Assembly: GCA_006226685.1 (NCBI GenBank)
Contig: SBGG01000025.1
Location: forward strand, 41,129-105,128
DNA length: 64,000 nucleotides
DNA from: Sphingomonadales bacterium
GTDB lineage: Bacteria; Pseudomonadota; Alphaproteobacteria; Sphingomonadales; Sphingomonadaceae
Direction of reading: 5' to 3'
The position numbers and the translations under genes are program-made. The notes beneath the pieces were generated by a model. It saw only the letters and a program-made list of their open reading frames with translations. It searched no databases and was not told the origin of the DNA. Shown here piece after piece: positions 25,298 to 34,891 of the stretch. Numbering within the stretch: position 1 is the stretch's first letter; each line of letters opens with the position of its first letter.

Positions 25298-25334
25298 AAA
25301 ACGGCTCTGGTGGTGTCCGGGGCCGTTTTTATTT
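25298..25334 (+). terminator. intrinsic terminator
   Basis: AAAACGGC (25298-25305) pairs with GCCGTTTT (25322-25329), and a T-rich tail TTTTTATTTT overlaps the stem. It terminates the DUF465 transcript. Confidence 0.8.
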
Positions 25335-25404
25335 TGAGGCGTTTGCATCCGGTGCGGTCGGTTGGGGCCGTGTCAGTAATGGGGCCTGACCAAGAGTTCT
25401 GGCC

Positions 25405-26379
25405 CTAACTCATGTGGGATGTTTGGTGTCTGGAGCGTGCCAAATTCTTTCTTACAATGTTTTTTCTGAATTTTTCCAATGGTATATCGAGAATGATATA
25501 GGCGATAACGGTAACTATTATGATTATGGAAAGTGATATCAATTTTCCAAAAGTACCGGAATCTATAATTTTGGTCATGTATTTTATGATTGGTTCATGC
25601 ACTAGGTAAAGTGGGTATGATATATTTCCTATATGCCTGTCCCAAATGGATGATTTTATTTTCAATGACGCCGAAATCCACGGTATAAGAAACGATGCCC
25701 AGATCATCGCGAATATGTCTTCATCAATAAATGTTGGTTTTCCTTTGACGATTAAACATTTTAGTGGATCTATGGCTAGAAGTATTAATGGAATGGCGCA
25801 AAATATAAAAAGAGATATTTTGTAATTAATTTTATAATCGAATTCATTATATTCGTGCATGAACATGCCGAAAGCGAATGCAGGAAGATACATAAGTGTA
25901 TTCCTGAATCCGGTGTAATGAAAAAGGATCCATCCGGTCACTGATGCGATCAATATAGGGAGTAGGAAAAGGATGTGGGAGGATTTTTTATTTATCTCCC
26001 CATTTATCCATAAAATGAATGGCAATATAAAATAGAATTGAAGTTCAATGTCTAAGGACCACTCAACCCCTAGGATCATACCGTTTTTTACTGATGAAAC
26101 CCCAAATAATAATATATTATATATGGAAATCGCATAACCAAAACATATAGATGTTAGTAATATACATATGAAATATAGTGGCCATATCCTCAGTATTCGG
26201 TTTATCCAAAAATCATAGAGATTTTTGTCATTTTCCCATAGTGCTTTCACCCAATATCCGGACAGGGTGAAAAACAGAATTACGGCTACTCTTCCGACGT
26301 TGAATGAAGACAGGTGGGATATAATTACAAGGAATGCCAGAATTAAACGGAATGCCCCGGGGGCCACTATAGATTTCAT
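25405..26379 (-). CDS. acyltransferase 3 family protein (OafA/YrhL-like), AT-rich
   Basis: This 324-residue integral membrane protein has about ten transmembrane helices. The N-terminal 'RLILAFLVIISHLS' carries the conserved His of acyltransferase-3 enzymes, and 'WSLDIELQFYFILP' matches the family's W-S-L-x-V-E-x-x-F-Y signature. Such enzymes transfer acyl (often acetyl) groups to surface polysaccharides or lipids. ATG 26379 is preceded by AGGGAGACAGGGA. Codon use is strikingly AT-rich compared with both neighbours, indicating recent horizontal acquisition. It sits alone between DUF465 and mrp, away from the glycan cluster at 37-47 kb, but could modify that product. Confidence 0.88.
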   Translation of the reverse strand: MKSIVAPGAFRLILAFLVIISHLSSFNVGRVAVILFFTLSGYWVKALWENDKNLYDFWINRILRIWPLYFICILLTSICFGYAISIYNILLFGVSSVKNGMILGVEWSLDIELQFYFILPFILWINGEINKKSSHILFLLPILIASVTGWILFHYTGFRNTLMYLPAFAFGMFMHEYNEFDYKINYKISLFIFCAIPLILLAIDPLKCLIVKGKPTFIDEDIFAMIWASFLIPWISASLKIKSSIWDRHIGNISYPLYLVHEPIIKYMTKIIDSGTFGKLISLSIIIIVTVIAYIILDIPLEKFRKNIVRKNLARSRHQTSHMS

Positions 26380-26512
26380 TCCCTGTCTCCCTGTCCCTAC
26401 CATTCGGCGGGAGGCGTCTTATTGGCAAGTATATGGTCAGGTTCGGCGTACCTGAACGGGTTGCTGAGCCGGAATTCTGTCATATGTGCCGGATTTCTTG
26501 TGCATGTGCGTT

Positions 26513-27478
26513 TCAGTTCTGCGTCGTAAGCCAGTCCCTGACCGTCGCGGCGAGGGCCAGAAAAGGTGCGGCATCGGCATCACTTCCTGCGGCAGGCGGG
26601 GTTCCGGCATCCGATGCGGTGCGGATGCCGATAGAAAGCGGGATACGCGCAAGGAAGGGCAGGCCCATCACCCTGGCGGCCGATTCGGCGCCTCCGGCCC
26701 CGAACGGGTCGGACATTTCTCCGCAATGCGGGCAGACATAGCCTGCCATATTCTCGATAAGGCCGATCATCGGCACGCCCGCCTGTTCGAACAGATTGAC
26801 TGCGCGGGTGGCGTCGATCAGCGCGAGATCCTGCGGCGTCGAAACGATGACTGCGCCTGCGGGTTTATGCTTCTGCACCATCGAAAGCTGTACGTCGCCG
26901 GTGCCGGGCGGCATGTCGACGACCAGCACGTCGATGTCATCCCACTTCGCATCGATCATCTGGCCAAGAGCATTGGCCGCCATCGGGCCACGCCAGGCGA
27001 TGGCCTGTCCCGGCTGGGCGAGGTGCCCCATAGAAAGCATCGGAACGCCGCCCGCGCCGCGGATCGGGATCAGCTTCTTGTCCTCGGCCTGAGGGCGCTC
27101 GCCTTCGCTGGCGAGCAGGCGCGGCTGGGACGGGCCGTAAATATCGGCATCGACCAGACCGACCCGCACGCCAAGCCGGGCGAGGGCGACGGCCAGATTG
27201 GCCGAAACGGTCGATTTGCCGACCCCGCCCTTGCCGGATGCGACGGCGATGATCGTGACTGCGTGCCGCTCGGCGGTCTGGGCGATGCGGACCGTTTCGA
27301 CGCCGGGATGTTTGCGAGCTTCCTTCTCGATCGCCGCGACCATTGCGCTGCGCTCTTCAGCCGACAGGCCGCCTACATCCAGCGCCAGCGTCATTGCGCC
27401 TTCACGCAATCGCGGGGTGCTGACCCTGTTGTCGGAAAGGGCGGCCAGGCGTTCGGAAAGAGTGTCAATGTCGGTCAT
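26513..27478 (-). CDS. mrp: Mrp/NBP35-type P-loop ATPase, Fe-S carrier
   Basis: This 321-residue protein has an N-terminal DUF59-like part (about 1-85: ALDVGGLSAEERSAM, 'ARKHPGVETVRIAQT') and a ParA/MinD-type ATPase core. It has the deviant Walker A SGKGGVGKST near 95, DADIYGPS, a 'DMPPGTGDVQLS' motif typical of Mrp, and CPHC in 'GYVCPHCGE' for Fe-S cluster binding. It likely carries or transfers [4Fe-4S] clusters in the cytoplasm. ATG 27478 follows AAAGGGCCGGAC; longer frames upstream read antisense to hflK. It is divergent from hflKC with 73 bases between. Confidence 0.93.
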   Translation of the reverse strand: MTDIDTLSERLAALSDNRVSTPRLREGAMTLALDVGGLSAEERSAMVAAIEKEARKHPGVETVRIAQTAERHAVTIIAVASGKGGVGKSTVSANLAVALARLGVRVGLVDADIYGPSQPRLLASEGERPQAEDKKLIPIRGAGGVPMLSMGHLAQPGQAIAWRGPMAANALGQMIDAKWDDIDVLVVDMPPGTGDVQLSMVQKHKPAGAVIVSTPQDLALIDATRAVNLFEQAGVPMIGLIENMAGYVCPHCGEMSDPFGAGGAESAARVMGLPFLARIPLSIGIRTASDAGTPPAAGSDADAAPFLALAATVRDWLTTQN

Positions 27479-27551
27479 GTCCGGCCCTTTATGCGAATAA
27501 TCATGGCAAAGACACTGTTTTTCCCGGGCGCGGCTACCTATAGGAAGGGGC

Positions 27552-28757
27552 ATGATGAAGAAAAGACGTTCGTTTCGCGAGATCGCCGCTGCGCCGATAC
27601 ATGCCATGGCGCAGGGCCCCTGGGGCGGCAAGGGAGAGGGAAATCGCCCGGATGACGGCGCCGGTGAAGCCGGTGGTGGCGCAACGGGCGGCGGCGAAGG
27701 GCCGCGCAATCCCTGGACCCAGCCGCCAAGGGGCAACCGCCCGGATATGGGCGGCGGGCAGGGAGGCAGACCTTCCTTGCTGGAAGATCTGTTGCGGCGC
27801 GGACGCGAAGGATTTGGCGGTGGCCGGGGTGGCGGCACCGGCGGCGGCGGCAGTTTCCCGGGGGGCGCCGAGGTGCGCTCGCTCTGGCCGATCGCCCTGG
27901 CGATCATCGTGATCCTGTGGATCGGCCTGACCAGCTTTCACCGCATCGGACCGCAGGAGCGCGGCGTGGTGATGATGCTCGGCAAATATAGTCGGACCAT
28001 GACGCCCGGTATCGGTCTTACTCTGCCGGCCCCGCTGGAAACGGTGGAGACGGTTGATGTCGAGGAAATCCGTACCATCGATGTCGGTTCGGTTGCGGGC
28101 GATGCCGAAAATCTGGTGCTGACCGGAGATCAGAACATCATCGATCTCGCTTATTCGGTGCGCTGGAATATCCGCGACGCCGAACTCTATATGTTCCAGC
28201 TTGCCGATCCGGATGCGACGATCAGGGAAGTGGCCGAATCGGCGATGCGGTCGGTAGTGGCGACCGTGTCGCTGACCGATGCGCTGGGGGCCGGACGGAC
28301 CGCTATCGAACAGCAGGTCGAACAGCGGATGCAGCAGATTCTCGACAGCTATAAGGCCGGGATCAGGGTGCAGGGCGTCGCGATCAAGCAGGCCGATCCG
28401 CCGGCGGCCGTCAATGATGCGTTCAAGGAGGTGTCGGCCTCGCAACAGGCCGCGCAGACCTATATCAACGAGGCGCGCGCTTATGCGCAGCAGCTGAATG
28501 CCCGTGCGCAGGGCGAGTCGGCGGCCTTCGACAAGGTTTATGAGCAATATCGCCTCGCGCCTGAAGTGACGCGCCGCCGCATGTATTATGAAACGATGGA
28601 AGCGATCCTTGCCGATACCGACAAGACAGTGGTCGAGGCAGGCAATGTTACGCCTTACCTGCCGCTGCCCGAGGTCCGGCGGCGCGCCCAGGAAGGGGCT
28701 TCTTCCGCTTCCTCGCCGACGGTAACGGCGTCTCCGGCCAAGCAGGGAGGCCAGTAA
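27552..28757 (+). CDS. hflK: HflK, FtsH-modulating membrane protein
   Basis: This 401-residue protein is the SPFH/band-7 partner of HflC; the complex surrounds and modulates the FtsH protease. A glycine-rich cytoplasmic N-terminus (about 20-105) is usual for HflK. One transmembrane helix (LWPIALAIIVILWIGLTSF, about 114-132) is followed by the SPFH domain 'GPQERGVVMMLGKYSRTM', and a coiled C-terminal part with 'YINEARAYAQQLNARAQGE'. AGGAAGGGGC precedes ATGATG. Its stop TAA overlaps the hflC ATG (TAATG), so expression is coupled. Confidence 0.93.
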   Translation: MMKKRRSFREIAAAPIHAMAQGPWGGKGEGNRPDDGAGEAGGGATGGGEGPRNPWTQPPRGNRPDMGGGQGGRPSLLEDLLRRGREGFGGGRGGGTGGGGSFPGGAEVRSLWPIALAIIVILWIGLTSFHRIGPQERGVVMMLGKYSRTMTPGIGLTLPAPLETVETVDVEEIRTIDVGSVAGDAENLVLTGDQNIIDLAYSVRWNIRDAELYMFQLADPDATIREVAESAMRSVVATVSLTDALGAGRTAIEQQVEQRMQQILDSYKAGIRVQGVAIKQADPPAAVNDAFKEVSASQQAAQTYINEARAYAQQLNARAQGESAAFDKVYEQYRLAPEVTRRRMYYETMEAILADTDKTVVEAGNVTPYLPLPEVRRRAQEGASSASSPTVTASPAKQGGQ

Positions 28758-29602
28758 TGAACAATAATTTGCGCAACCCTGTCACATTGGTCCTGATTCT
28801 GCTGGGGCTGCTCATCATTGTGGGCAGCACGGTCGCGATCGTGCCCGAAACCCGGCAGGCGGTGATCGTGCGCTTTGGCGAGCCGGTCCGGATCATCAAT
28901 CGCTATAAGCCGGATGAAAGCTTCGGCAAGACGGGTGCGGGGCTTGCCCTGCGCATTCCCTTTGCCGAGCAGATCGTCTGGATCGACAAGCGTATCCAGT
29001 CGGTCGAGATGGAACGGCAGCAGGTGCTTTCGACCGATCAGCTTCGCCTGCAGGTCGACGCCTTCGCCCGCTATCGCATCACCAATCCGCTGCGCATGTA
29101 CATCTCCGCAGGGAGCGAGGAGCGCGTGTCCGATGCGTTGCGCCCGATCCTCGGTTCGGCCTTGAGGAACGAACTGGGCAAGCGGCCGTTTGCCGCATTG
29201 CTCAGCCCCGAGCGCGGGCAGGTCATGAGCAATATCGAAGCGGGCCTCAATCGCGTCGCCCGCCAATATGGTGCCGAGGTGATCGACGTGCGGATCAAGC
29301 GTGCCGATCTGCCCGATGGTACGCCGCTGCAGAGCGCGTTCCAGCGGATGCGGACCGCGCGTCAGCAGGAAGCGCTCACCATCCGCGCGCAGGGCGAGAA
29401 GCAGGCGCAGATCATCCGTGCCGAGGCCGATGCCGCCGCGGCGAAGGTCTATGCCGCCAGCTTCGGCAAGGATGCACGTTTCTATGATTTCTACCGCGCG
29501 ATGCAGGCCTACCGCCGTACCTTCAACAGCCAGAATGGCGGTGATACCAGCATCATCCTGTCGCCCGACAATGATTTCCTGAGGGAGTTCAGGGGACGAT
29601 GA
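28757..29602 (+). CDS. hflC: HflC, FtsH-modulating membrane protein
   Basis: This 281-residue SPFH protein has one N-terminal membrane anchor (VTLVLILLGLLIIVGSTVAI), then 'ETRQAVIVRFGEPVR' and 'VWIDKRIQSVEMERQQVLS', diagnostic of HflC. The C-terminal segment 'EADAAAAKVYAASFGKD' and 'FYDFYRAMQAYRR' is conserved. It partners HflK at the inner membrane, on the periplasmic side. Its start overlaps the hflK stop by one base. A degP-type protease follows 116 bases downstream, as in many alphaproteobacteria, forming an envelope quality-control block. Confidence 0.94.
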   Translation: MNNNLRNPVTLVLILLGLLIIVGSTVAIVPETRQAVIVRFGEPVRIINRYKPDESFGKTGAGLALRIPFAEQIVWIDKRIQSVEMERQQVLSTDQLRLQVDAFARYRITNPLRMYISAGSEERVSDALRPILGSALRNELGKRPFAALLSPERGQVMSNIEAGLNRVARQYGAEVIDVRIKRADLPDGTPLQSAFQRMRTARQQEALTIRAQGEKQAQIIRAEADAAAAKVYAASFGKDARFYDFYRAMQAYRRTFNSQNGGDTSIILSPDNDFLREFRGR

Positions 29603-29718
29603 AGGGGCGCCATGCCCGCCGCCCATTCAATTTGCGTTAAGGCGGTCTTGGGCATGGAATCGGTGCTTTCGTCAGGGGGACCATATCTGTCGTTAGGGAC
29701 ATGAGAGGAACTAGAAAC

Positions 29719-31218
29719 GTGCGTTACGCTTATGCCATTACCGCTGCTCTCCTGGCCAGTGGCACCGTTGCGGCCGTTACCACCCACCAGCCGGTCGGTG
29801 CGCAGACAGCCCAGAATGAAGGGATGCAGGCCGTGGCCCCGATGGGCAGGCCGGTCAGCCTTGCCGACATGGTGGAGCGGTTGCAGCCTGCCGTCGTCAA
29901 CATCTCGACCAAGCAGCGCGTTCAGGTGCAGAACCCGTTCGCGGGCACCCCGTTCAGCGATTTTTTCGGCGGCGGTCGTCCGCAGACGCGTCAGGCGCAG
30001 TCGCTGGGGTCGGGCTTTCTGATTTCATCCGACGGCTATATCGTCACCAATAATCATGTCGTTTCGCCCGGCGCGCGCGGCGCCAGCGTTGACAGCATCA
30101 CGGTCACGCTGACCAATCGCGAGGAATATGAGGCGAAGCTGATCGGGCGCGACCCCGCGACCGACCTGGCCGTTCTCAAGATTACCGGCAAGAAACCGTT
30201 CCCGTTCGTCAAATTCGGGGACAGCACCAAGGCGCGCGTCGGTGATTGGGTGGTCGCGATCGGCAACCCCTATGCGCTGTCGGGCACGGTGACGGCGGGT
30301 ATCATCTCTGCCGTTCATCGCAACACAGGCGGCACCTATGACCGCTTCATCCAGACCGATGCGTCGATCAACCAGGGCAATTCCGGTGGCCCGATGTTCG
30401 ATATGAACGGCAATGTGATCGGCATCAACAGCCAGATTCTTTCGCCTTCCGGCGGCAATGTCGGCATTGGTTTCGCCATCCCGTCCGAACAGGCGGTGCC
30501 GGTGATCGAGACGCTGCGCAAGGGCGAGAAGGTGCAGCGTGGTTATCTCGGCGTGCAGATCAGTCCGCTTGGCGATGATATGGCCGATTCACTGGGGCTG
30601 GCCAAGAATCGCGGTGAGTTCGTGCAGTCGGTCGAGCCGGGGCAGGGCGCGGAGAAGGCCGGGATCAAGGCAGGCGACGTCATCGTTCGCGTCAGCGGGC
30701 GTGAGGTGACGCCGGACGAGACCTTGTCTTTCCTCGTCAGCAATCTGCCGATCGGGTCGAAGGTGCCGATCGACATCATCCGCAACGGCAAGGCGATGAC
30801 CCTGACCGCCGTTGTCGGGGAGCGGCCTTCCGAGGATAAGCTTCAGCAGTTCGGCGGCGATCCGGATGAGGATTTCTCGCAGCCGGACGAGCAGCAGAGC
30901 GCGCAGGCCGCCGAACAGGCGCTGGGCCTGTCGGTGCAGGAACTGACGCCCGCCATCCTGCGTCAACTTGGTCTCGATGCCTCGACCCGTGGCGTCGTGA
31001 TCGCGGCGGTCGATCAGGAAAGCGACGCGGGGGCCAAGGGGCTCCGCCGTGGCGATGTGATTCTCTCCGCCAACAACAAGCCGACCGCGACCGAGGCGCA
31101 GCTTAGCGCCATTGTCGGTGAAGTGCGCCGGTCCGGGCGTGGCGCCATCCTGTTGCAGGTGCTCCGCCGGGGGCAGTCGCCGGCCTTCATCGCCATCCGT
31201 TTGCGCGGCGACGAGTGA
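29719..31218 (+). CDS. degP: Do/DegP-type periplasmic serine protease
   Basis: This 499-residue HtrA protease/chaperone degrades or refolds damaged periplasmic proteins. An N-terminal signal (AYAITAALLASGTVAAV) is followed by a trypsin-like domain with the triad His in ITNNHVV, Asp in ATDLAVLKI and Ser in QGNSGGPM. Two PDZ domains follow: 'RGYLGVQISPLGDDM' and a more degenerate one after an acidic, Gln-rich linker. GTG 29719 is preferred (AGAGGAA at -13 to -7); ATG 29701, six codons upstream, is possible. It lies downstream of hflKC. Whether it is DegP- or DegQ/MucD-like cannot be settled. Confidence 0.93.
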   Translation: MRYAYAITAALLASGTVAAVTTHQPVGAQTAQNEGMQAVAPMGRPVSLADMVERLQPAVVNISTKQRVQVQNPFAGTPFSDFFGGGRPQTRQAQSLGSGFLISSDGYIVTNNHVVSPGARGASVDSITVTLTNREEYEAKLIGRDPATDLAVLKITGKKPFPFVKFGDSTKARVGDWVVAIGNPYALSGTVTAGIISAVHRNTGGTYDRFIQTDASINQGNSGGPMFDMNGNVIGINSQILSPSGGNVGIGFAIPSEQAVPVIETLRKGEKVQRGYLGVQISPLGDDMADSLGLAKNRGEFVQSVEPGQGAEKAGIKAGDVIVRVSGREVTPDETLSFLVSNLPIGSKVPIDIIRNGKAMTLTAVVGERPSEDKLQQFGGDPDEDFSQPDEQQSAQAAEQALGLSVQELTPAILRQLGLDASTRGVVIAAVDQESDAGAKGLRRGDVILSANNKPTATEAQLSAIVGEVRRSGRGAILLQVLRRGQSPAFIAIRLRGDE

Positions 31219-31227
31219 TAAAAGCGT

Positions 31228-31254
31228 GCCGGGATGTTCATGCATCCCGGCTTT
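31228..31254 (+). terminator. hairpin terminator after degP
   Basis: GCCGGGATG pairs perfectly with CATCCCGGC around TTCATG; only three T follow. It lies 9 bases after the degP stop. Confidence 0.7.
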
Positions 31255-31335
31255 ACACTGCCAGTGTGCCGCGCGGGTCTGAAGGAAATCTGGTGGGCCT
31301 GTCTCACCATTTTGCTGTGTAAACTCTCTTCTTCT

Positions 31336-31352
31336 CCCCGCTTCGGGGTTTT
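31336..31352 (+). terminator. short terminator-like hairpin
   Basis: CCCCG-CTT-CGGGG is followed by TTTT, 55 bases before the DUF853 gene. It may be a second stop for degP transcription or an attenuator of the downstream gene. Confidence 0.5.
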
Positions 31353-31406
31353 CAGTGCGGTGCCGCGCCGTTATCGAAAGAACGGCAGCGGGGGAGAACA
31401 GACCAT

Positions 31407-33023
31407 ATGACAGACGGCATTTTCCTGGGCGCGGCGAATGGGCAGCCGCAATATCTCAATTTGCGCCGGGCGAACCGTCATGGCCTGATCGCCGGGGCGA
31501 CCGGCACGGGCAAGACGGTAACGCTTCAGGGGGTTGCCGAAAATTTCTCACGCGAAGGCGTGCCGGTCTTCGTATCGGATGTGAAGGGAGACCTGTCGGG
31601 CATTGCCATGGCCGGGTCGCCGACCTTCAAAAATGCCGAAAAGCTGGAAAGTCGCGCGAAAGAAATCGGCCTCGACCCCTATGTCTATGCCGATAATCCG
31701 GCGGTGTTCTGGGATCTTTACGGTCAGCAGGGGCACCCCATCCGCACGACGGTAAGCGAGATGGGCCCGCTGCTGCTCGCTCGCCTGATGGACCTTAACG
31801 ACACGCAGGAAGGGGTTCTCCAGATTGCGTTTCGTTATGCCGATGAAGAAGGGCTGTTGCTGCTCGATCTCGGCGATCTTCAGGCGATGCTCGCTTATTG
31901 TGCGGAAAATGCCGACATGCTCTCGGCCCGTTACGGCAATGTGACCAAGGCCAGCGTTGGTGCGATCCAGCGGCAATTGCTCAGCCTCGATGCGCAGGGA
32001 GGAAGCCTGTTCTTCGGCGAACCGGCGCTCGACATTCATGATTTTCTGAAGGTCGATGACAAGGGGCGCGGTTATGTGAACATATTGGCCGCCGATCGCC
32101 TGATGCAGAGCCCCAAGCTCTATTCGACCTTTCTGCTCTGGTTGCTGTCCGAATTGTTCGAGACGCTGCCCGAGGTGGGCGACCCGGAAAAGCCGAAGCT
32201 CGTCTTCTTCTTCGACGAGGCGCATCTGTTGTTCGACGATGCGCCCAAGGCGCTGATCGACAAGATCGAGCAGGTGGTACGCCTGATCCGGTCAAAGGGT
32301 GTGGGTATTTATTTCGTGACCCAGAACCCGATCGACATTCCCGAAGCGGTGGCGGGGCAACTCGGCAATCGCATCCAGCATGCGCTGCGCGCTTTCACAC
32401 CGCGCGATCAGAAAGCGGTAAAGGCGGCGGCCGAGACATTCCGGTCGAACCCGGACCTTGATATCGCGACGGTCATCACCGAACTGAAGGTGGGTGAGGC
32501 GCTGGTGTCCGTGTTGCAGGAAGACGGATCTCCATCGATGGTTCAGCGCACGCTGATCGCGCCGCCGAGGTCCCGTTTCGGCCCGGTCGATGCGAAGGAG
32601 CGGGCGATCATTCGTTCGATATCGCCGGTGGATGAGAAATATGACACCGTCGTCGATCGTGAGAGCGCCGAGGAAATATTGGCGGCACGGGGGCAGGCTG
32701 CCGCCGCTGCGGCTCAGGCCGCGCAGGCGAAGGATGAAGCCGACAAGGCCGCCGCGCAACAGGCCAAGCAAGAGGCAAAGCGTCGTGCCGAAGAACTGCG
32801 CGAGCAGAAAAAGGCGGAGGCAGCCGCTGCCCGTGAGGCGGAAAAGCCCAGCGCCCTGGACAAGGCGGTGCAATCGGCGACCCGTTCGGCGGCCTCGTCC
32901 CTCGGTCGTCAGGTGGCCAATGAACTGGGCAAGGCGATATTGGGCGGGGGCAGCAGCAAGTCGAAGAGCGGGGGCCTTGTCGGCGGACTGGTGCGCGGCA
33001 TATTGGGCGGACTGTTCAAATGA
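31407..33023 (+). CDS. HerA-like DUF853 NTPase
   Basis: This 538-residue P-loop ATPase belongs to the DUF853 (HerA/FtsK-related) family. Walker A GATGTGKT lies near 29-36 and 'VFVSDVKGDLSGIA' follows. Walker B is in 'KLVFFFDEAHLLF', and 'RSKGVGIYFVTQNPIDIPE' is a sensor-like conserved block. From about 430 it becomes an Ala/Glu/Lys coiled coil, then a Gly/Ser-rich tail (GGGSSKSKSGG). Proposed biology for the family is DNA translocation or repair, but it is uncharacterised. It stands alone with its own leader; the next gene is convergent 30 bases away. Confidence 0.9.
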   Translation: MTDGIFLGAANGQPQYLNLRRANRHGLIAGATGTGKTVTLQGVAENFSREGVPVFVSDVKGDLSGIAMAGSPTFKNAEKLESRAKEIGLDPYVYADNPAVFWDLYGQQGHPIRTTVSEMGPLLLARLMDLNDTQEGVLQIAFRYADEEGLLLLDLGDLQAMLAYCAENADMLSARYGNVTKASVGAIQRQLLSLDAQGGSLFFGEPALDIHDFLKVDDKGRGYVNILAADRLMQSPKLYSTFLLWLLSELFETLPEVGDPEKPKLVFFFDEAHLLFDDAPKALIDKIEQVVRLIRSKGVGIYFVTQNPIDIPEAVAGQLGNRIQHALRAFTPRDQKAVKAAAETFRSNPDLDIATVITELKVGEALVSVLQEDGSPSMVQRTLIAPPRSRFGPVDAKERAIIRSISPVDEKYDTVVDRESAEEILAARGQAAAAAAQAAQAKDEADKAAAQQAKQEAKRRAEELREQKKAEAAAAREAEKPSALDKAVQSATRSAASSLGRQVANELGKAILGGGSSKSKSGGLVGGLVRGILGGLFK

Positions 33024-33052
33024 GGGCGCCCGCCGGAACCTCCTGATCGGCT

Positions 33053-33604
33053 CTACAGCAGGATGTTACGGGTATAGACCTCGCTGACCACGCATAGCGG
33101 CACCCCACTTGCATCGCGTACAATGGCATCATGGCGCAAAAGTCTGGCGGGAAGGCGTTGCTTTTCGTCGGGCGCCTCGTCCGTGGGCCAGTATCGTTCG
33201 ACCCGCAACGTATCCCGCCTTGGCGACAGCGGCGCGATGATGGTGCCGAACGGGATGTCGCTATCCGTCAGCAAGGCCTGCATCCTTTCCGTCAGCCGCG
33301 AAGGAACATAGAAATTATGGGCATCGGACAATATCCGGCGACCATCCATCAGGCGCACCCGGCGACAGATAATGGCCTCCGGGCCGTTCACCTCAAGGTG
33401 CGCGATCGTGGCGGGCGATGGAGTCATAACGGCCCCGCGACGGGTGGCGCGCGCCATTAATGAAACCGAGTCGCGCCCGCTCCTCTCTTCCACCCATGCG
33501 ATGAGCGTTGCCGTGGCGCTGGGGCTGGTGCTCAACAGGGCATTGAAACGGGCAAGATCGGTGGCTTGGCGAGAGTGATCAGTGGAGGTGGAGGTCGGGT
33601 GCAT
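33053..33604 (-). CDS. chorismate lyase-like (DUF98-type) protein
   Basis: This 183-residue protein has a C-terminal half with conserved-looking blocks: 'ICRRVRLMDGRRILSDAHNF', 'PFGTIIAPLSPRRDTLRVER' and 'VPLCVVSEVYTRNIL'. These resemble the chorismate pyruvate-lyase/UTRA fold seen in DUF98 proteins, where an Arg and a C-terminal Glu contact the substrate. If so, it could make 4-hydroxybenzoate or act as a ligand sensor. AGGACGGGGCC precedes ATG 33604. It is a lone gene, convergent with DUF853. Family placement is tentative. Confidence 0.5.
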   Translation of the reverse strand: MHPTSTSTDHSRQATDLARFNALLSTSPSATATLIAWVEERSGRDSVSLMARATRRGAVMTPSPATIAHLEVNGPEAIICRRVRLMDGRRILSDAHNFYVPSRLTERMQALLTDSDIPFGTIIAPLSPRRDTLRVERYWPTDEAPDEKQRLPARLLRHDAIVRDASGVPLCVVSEVYTRNILL

Positions 33605-34220
33605 GGCCCCGTCCTAAAGCGTTTTCAGGCCAGAGGAAAACATTGGTGAGTTCTTGGAAGGGGGGATGGCCTGTTGCCGGGCTGGATTGCCCGTGAGGTG
33701 GGTTGGAAATATTGCATTTCCGTTGACCTGTTTCCCGAATGGATGGCGATGGGCCCCGATCCCAGTCTCAGACCCCATTGATTTGCGGCTTCAGGCTCAC
33801 GGTGAGAAGCCTGGATAATATGTGATTTATTCTGGCTGACGGACGAGCAGATGGCGCGTCTTCAGCCCTATTTTCCGAAGAACCATGGCCGGGAGCGCGC
33901 TGAAGACCGGCGTGTTCTGAGCGGGATCATCTTCGTCAATCGCAATGGGCTGAGGCGGCGCGATGGGTTGGGAGAATATGGCCCGGCGAAGGCGCTCTAA
34001 TTCGCTGGAGGCGGTGGAGCACCAATATACGCTCATGCCGGTCAAGCATCTCCAGCCCTTTGCCGACCAGCTGATTTTTGAGCCAGAAAGCAGCGATGCC
34101 GGTAAGGTTCTGGAATCACTGGACGGTTATGGCACAAAATCACCCACATCGGCTCCCAAGCAGGGACTGAGGGTGGTTGCTCGCGATGGCGTAAGGTGTT
34201 GAAGATAAAGGGATAAGTGA
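33605..34220. other. 616-base stretch without a firm gene
   Basis: This lies between the lyase-like gene and tRNA-Thr(TGT). The only frame with protein-like composition is on the minus strand at 33827-34045: TTG start after GGAGATGC, containing ELERLRRAIFSQPIAPPQP and ending LLVRQPE, about 72 residues. It lacks a recognisable family and could be chance. No RNA gene or mobile element is evident. Confidence 0.35.
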
Positions 34221-34296
<76 letters not shown>

Positions 34297-34424
34297 GCCG
34301 CTGCTTCCATGCATAAAGCATGGGGCGAGGTCCAGTCAAAATTGCGGATTAGTGCCGTGTGTGTGGGAGAAAGATGAGGAAGGGGGAGGGCTTGTGCCGC
34401 CGCCCCTTCCTTTCTGGGCATCCG

Positions 34425-34739
34425 TTAGCGGCAGCGGCGGCCGGAATCGATGCTCTTGCCGAGCAGGGCGCCTGCGGCTGCGCCCACGATCGTGCCGGTG
34501 GCGCGATCACCCTCGCTGTCGATCGCGCGACCGAGCAGGGCGCCGCCCGCCGCGCCGATGACGAGGCCGGTGGTGCCGTCCGACTTGCGGCAATAGGTGC
34601 GGCCGTCGCGTCCGCGCCATTCCTTATAAGGATAGGAGCGTTTGTACCGGCGGTCGTCGTGCCGGGCCTCGGCCGTTGCCGGTGTCAGCATCGGCATCAG
34701 GAGCGCGGCAGCGAGGGCGGCCGGGACGATCTTGGGCAT
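34425..34739 (-). CDS. glycine-zipper 2TM domain protein
   Basis: This 104-residue exported protein has a signal peptide (VPAALAAALLMPMLTPATAEA), a basic/aromatic segment (RYKRSYPYKEWRGRDGRTYC), then a glycine-zipper hairpin with two G-A-A-x-G-A-L-L-G repeats ('VIGAAGGALLGRAID' and 'IVGAAAGALLGKSID'). AAAGGACAAGAA precedes its ATG. Such proteins insert in the envelope and are common in sphingomonads; the function is unknown. Confidence 0.85.
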   Translation of the reverse strand: MPKIVPAALAAALLMPMLTPATAEARHDDRRYKRSYPYKEWRGRDGRTYCRKSDGTTGLVIGAAGGALLGRAIDSEGDRATGTIVGAAAGALLGKSIDSGRRCR

Positions 34740-34891
34740 TTCTTGTCCTTTCTGGTGTTTGCATAATCGTGGTCGAAGAACGCCGCAGAGCCTAACAAGG
34801 TTGCATGAACCTGATACAACGACGGCATCTGCAGGGAGTTGGCCGTTACGTCGGGGGCTTTGGCCTGATTTGCTGGCGTGTGATCGATTTT

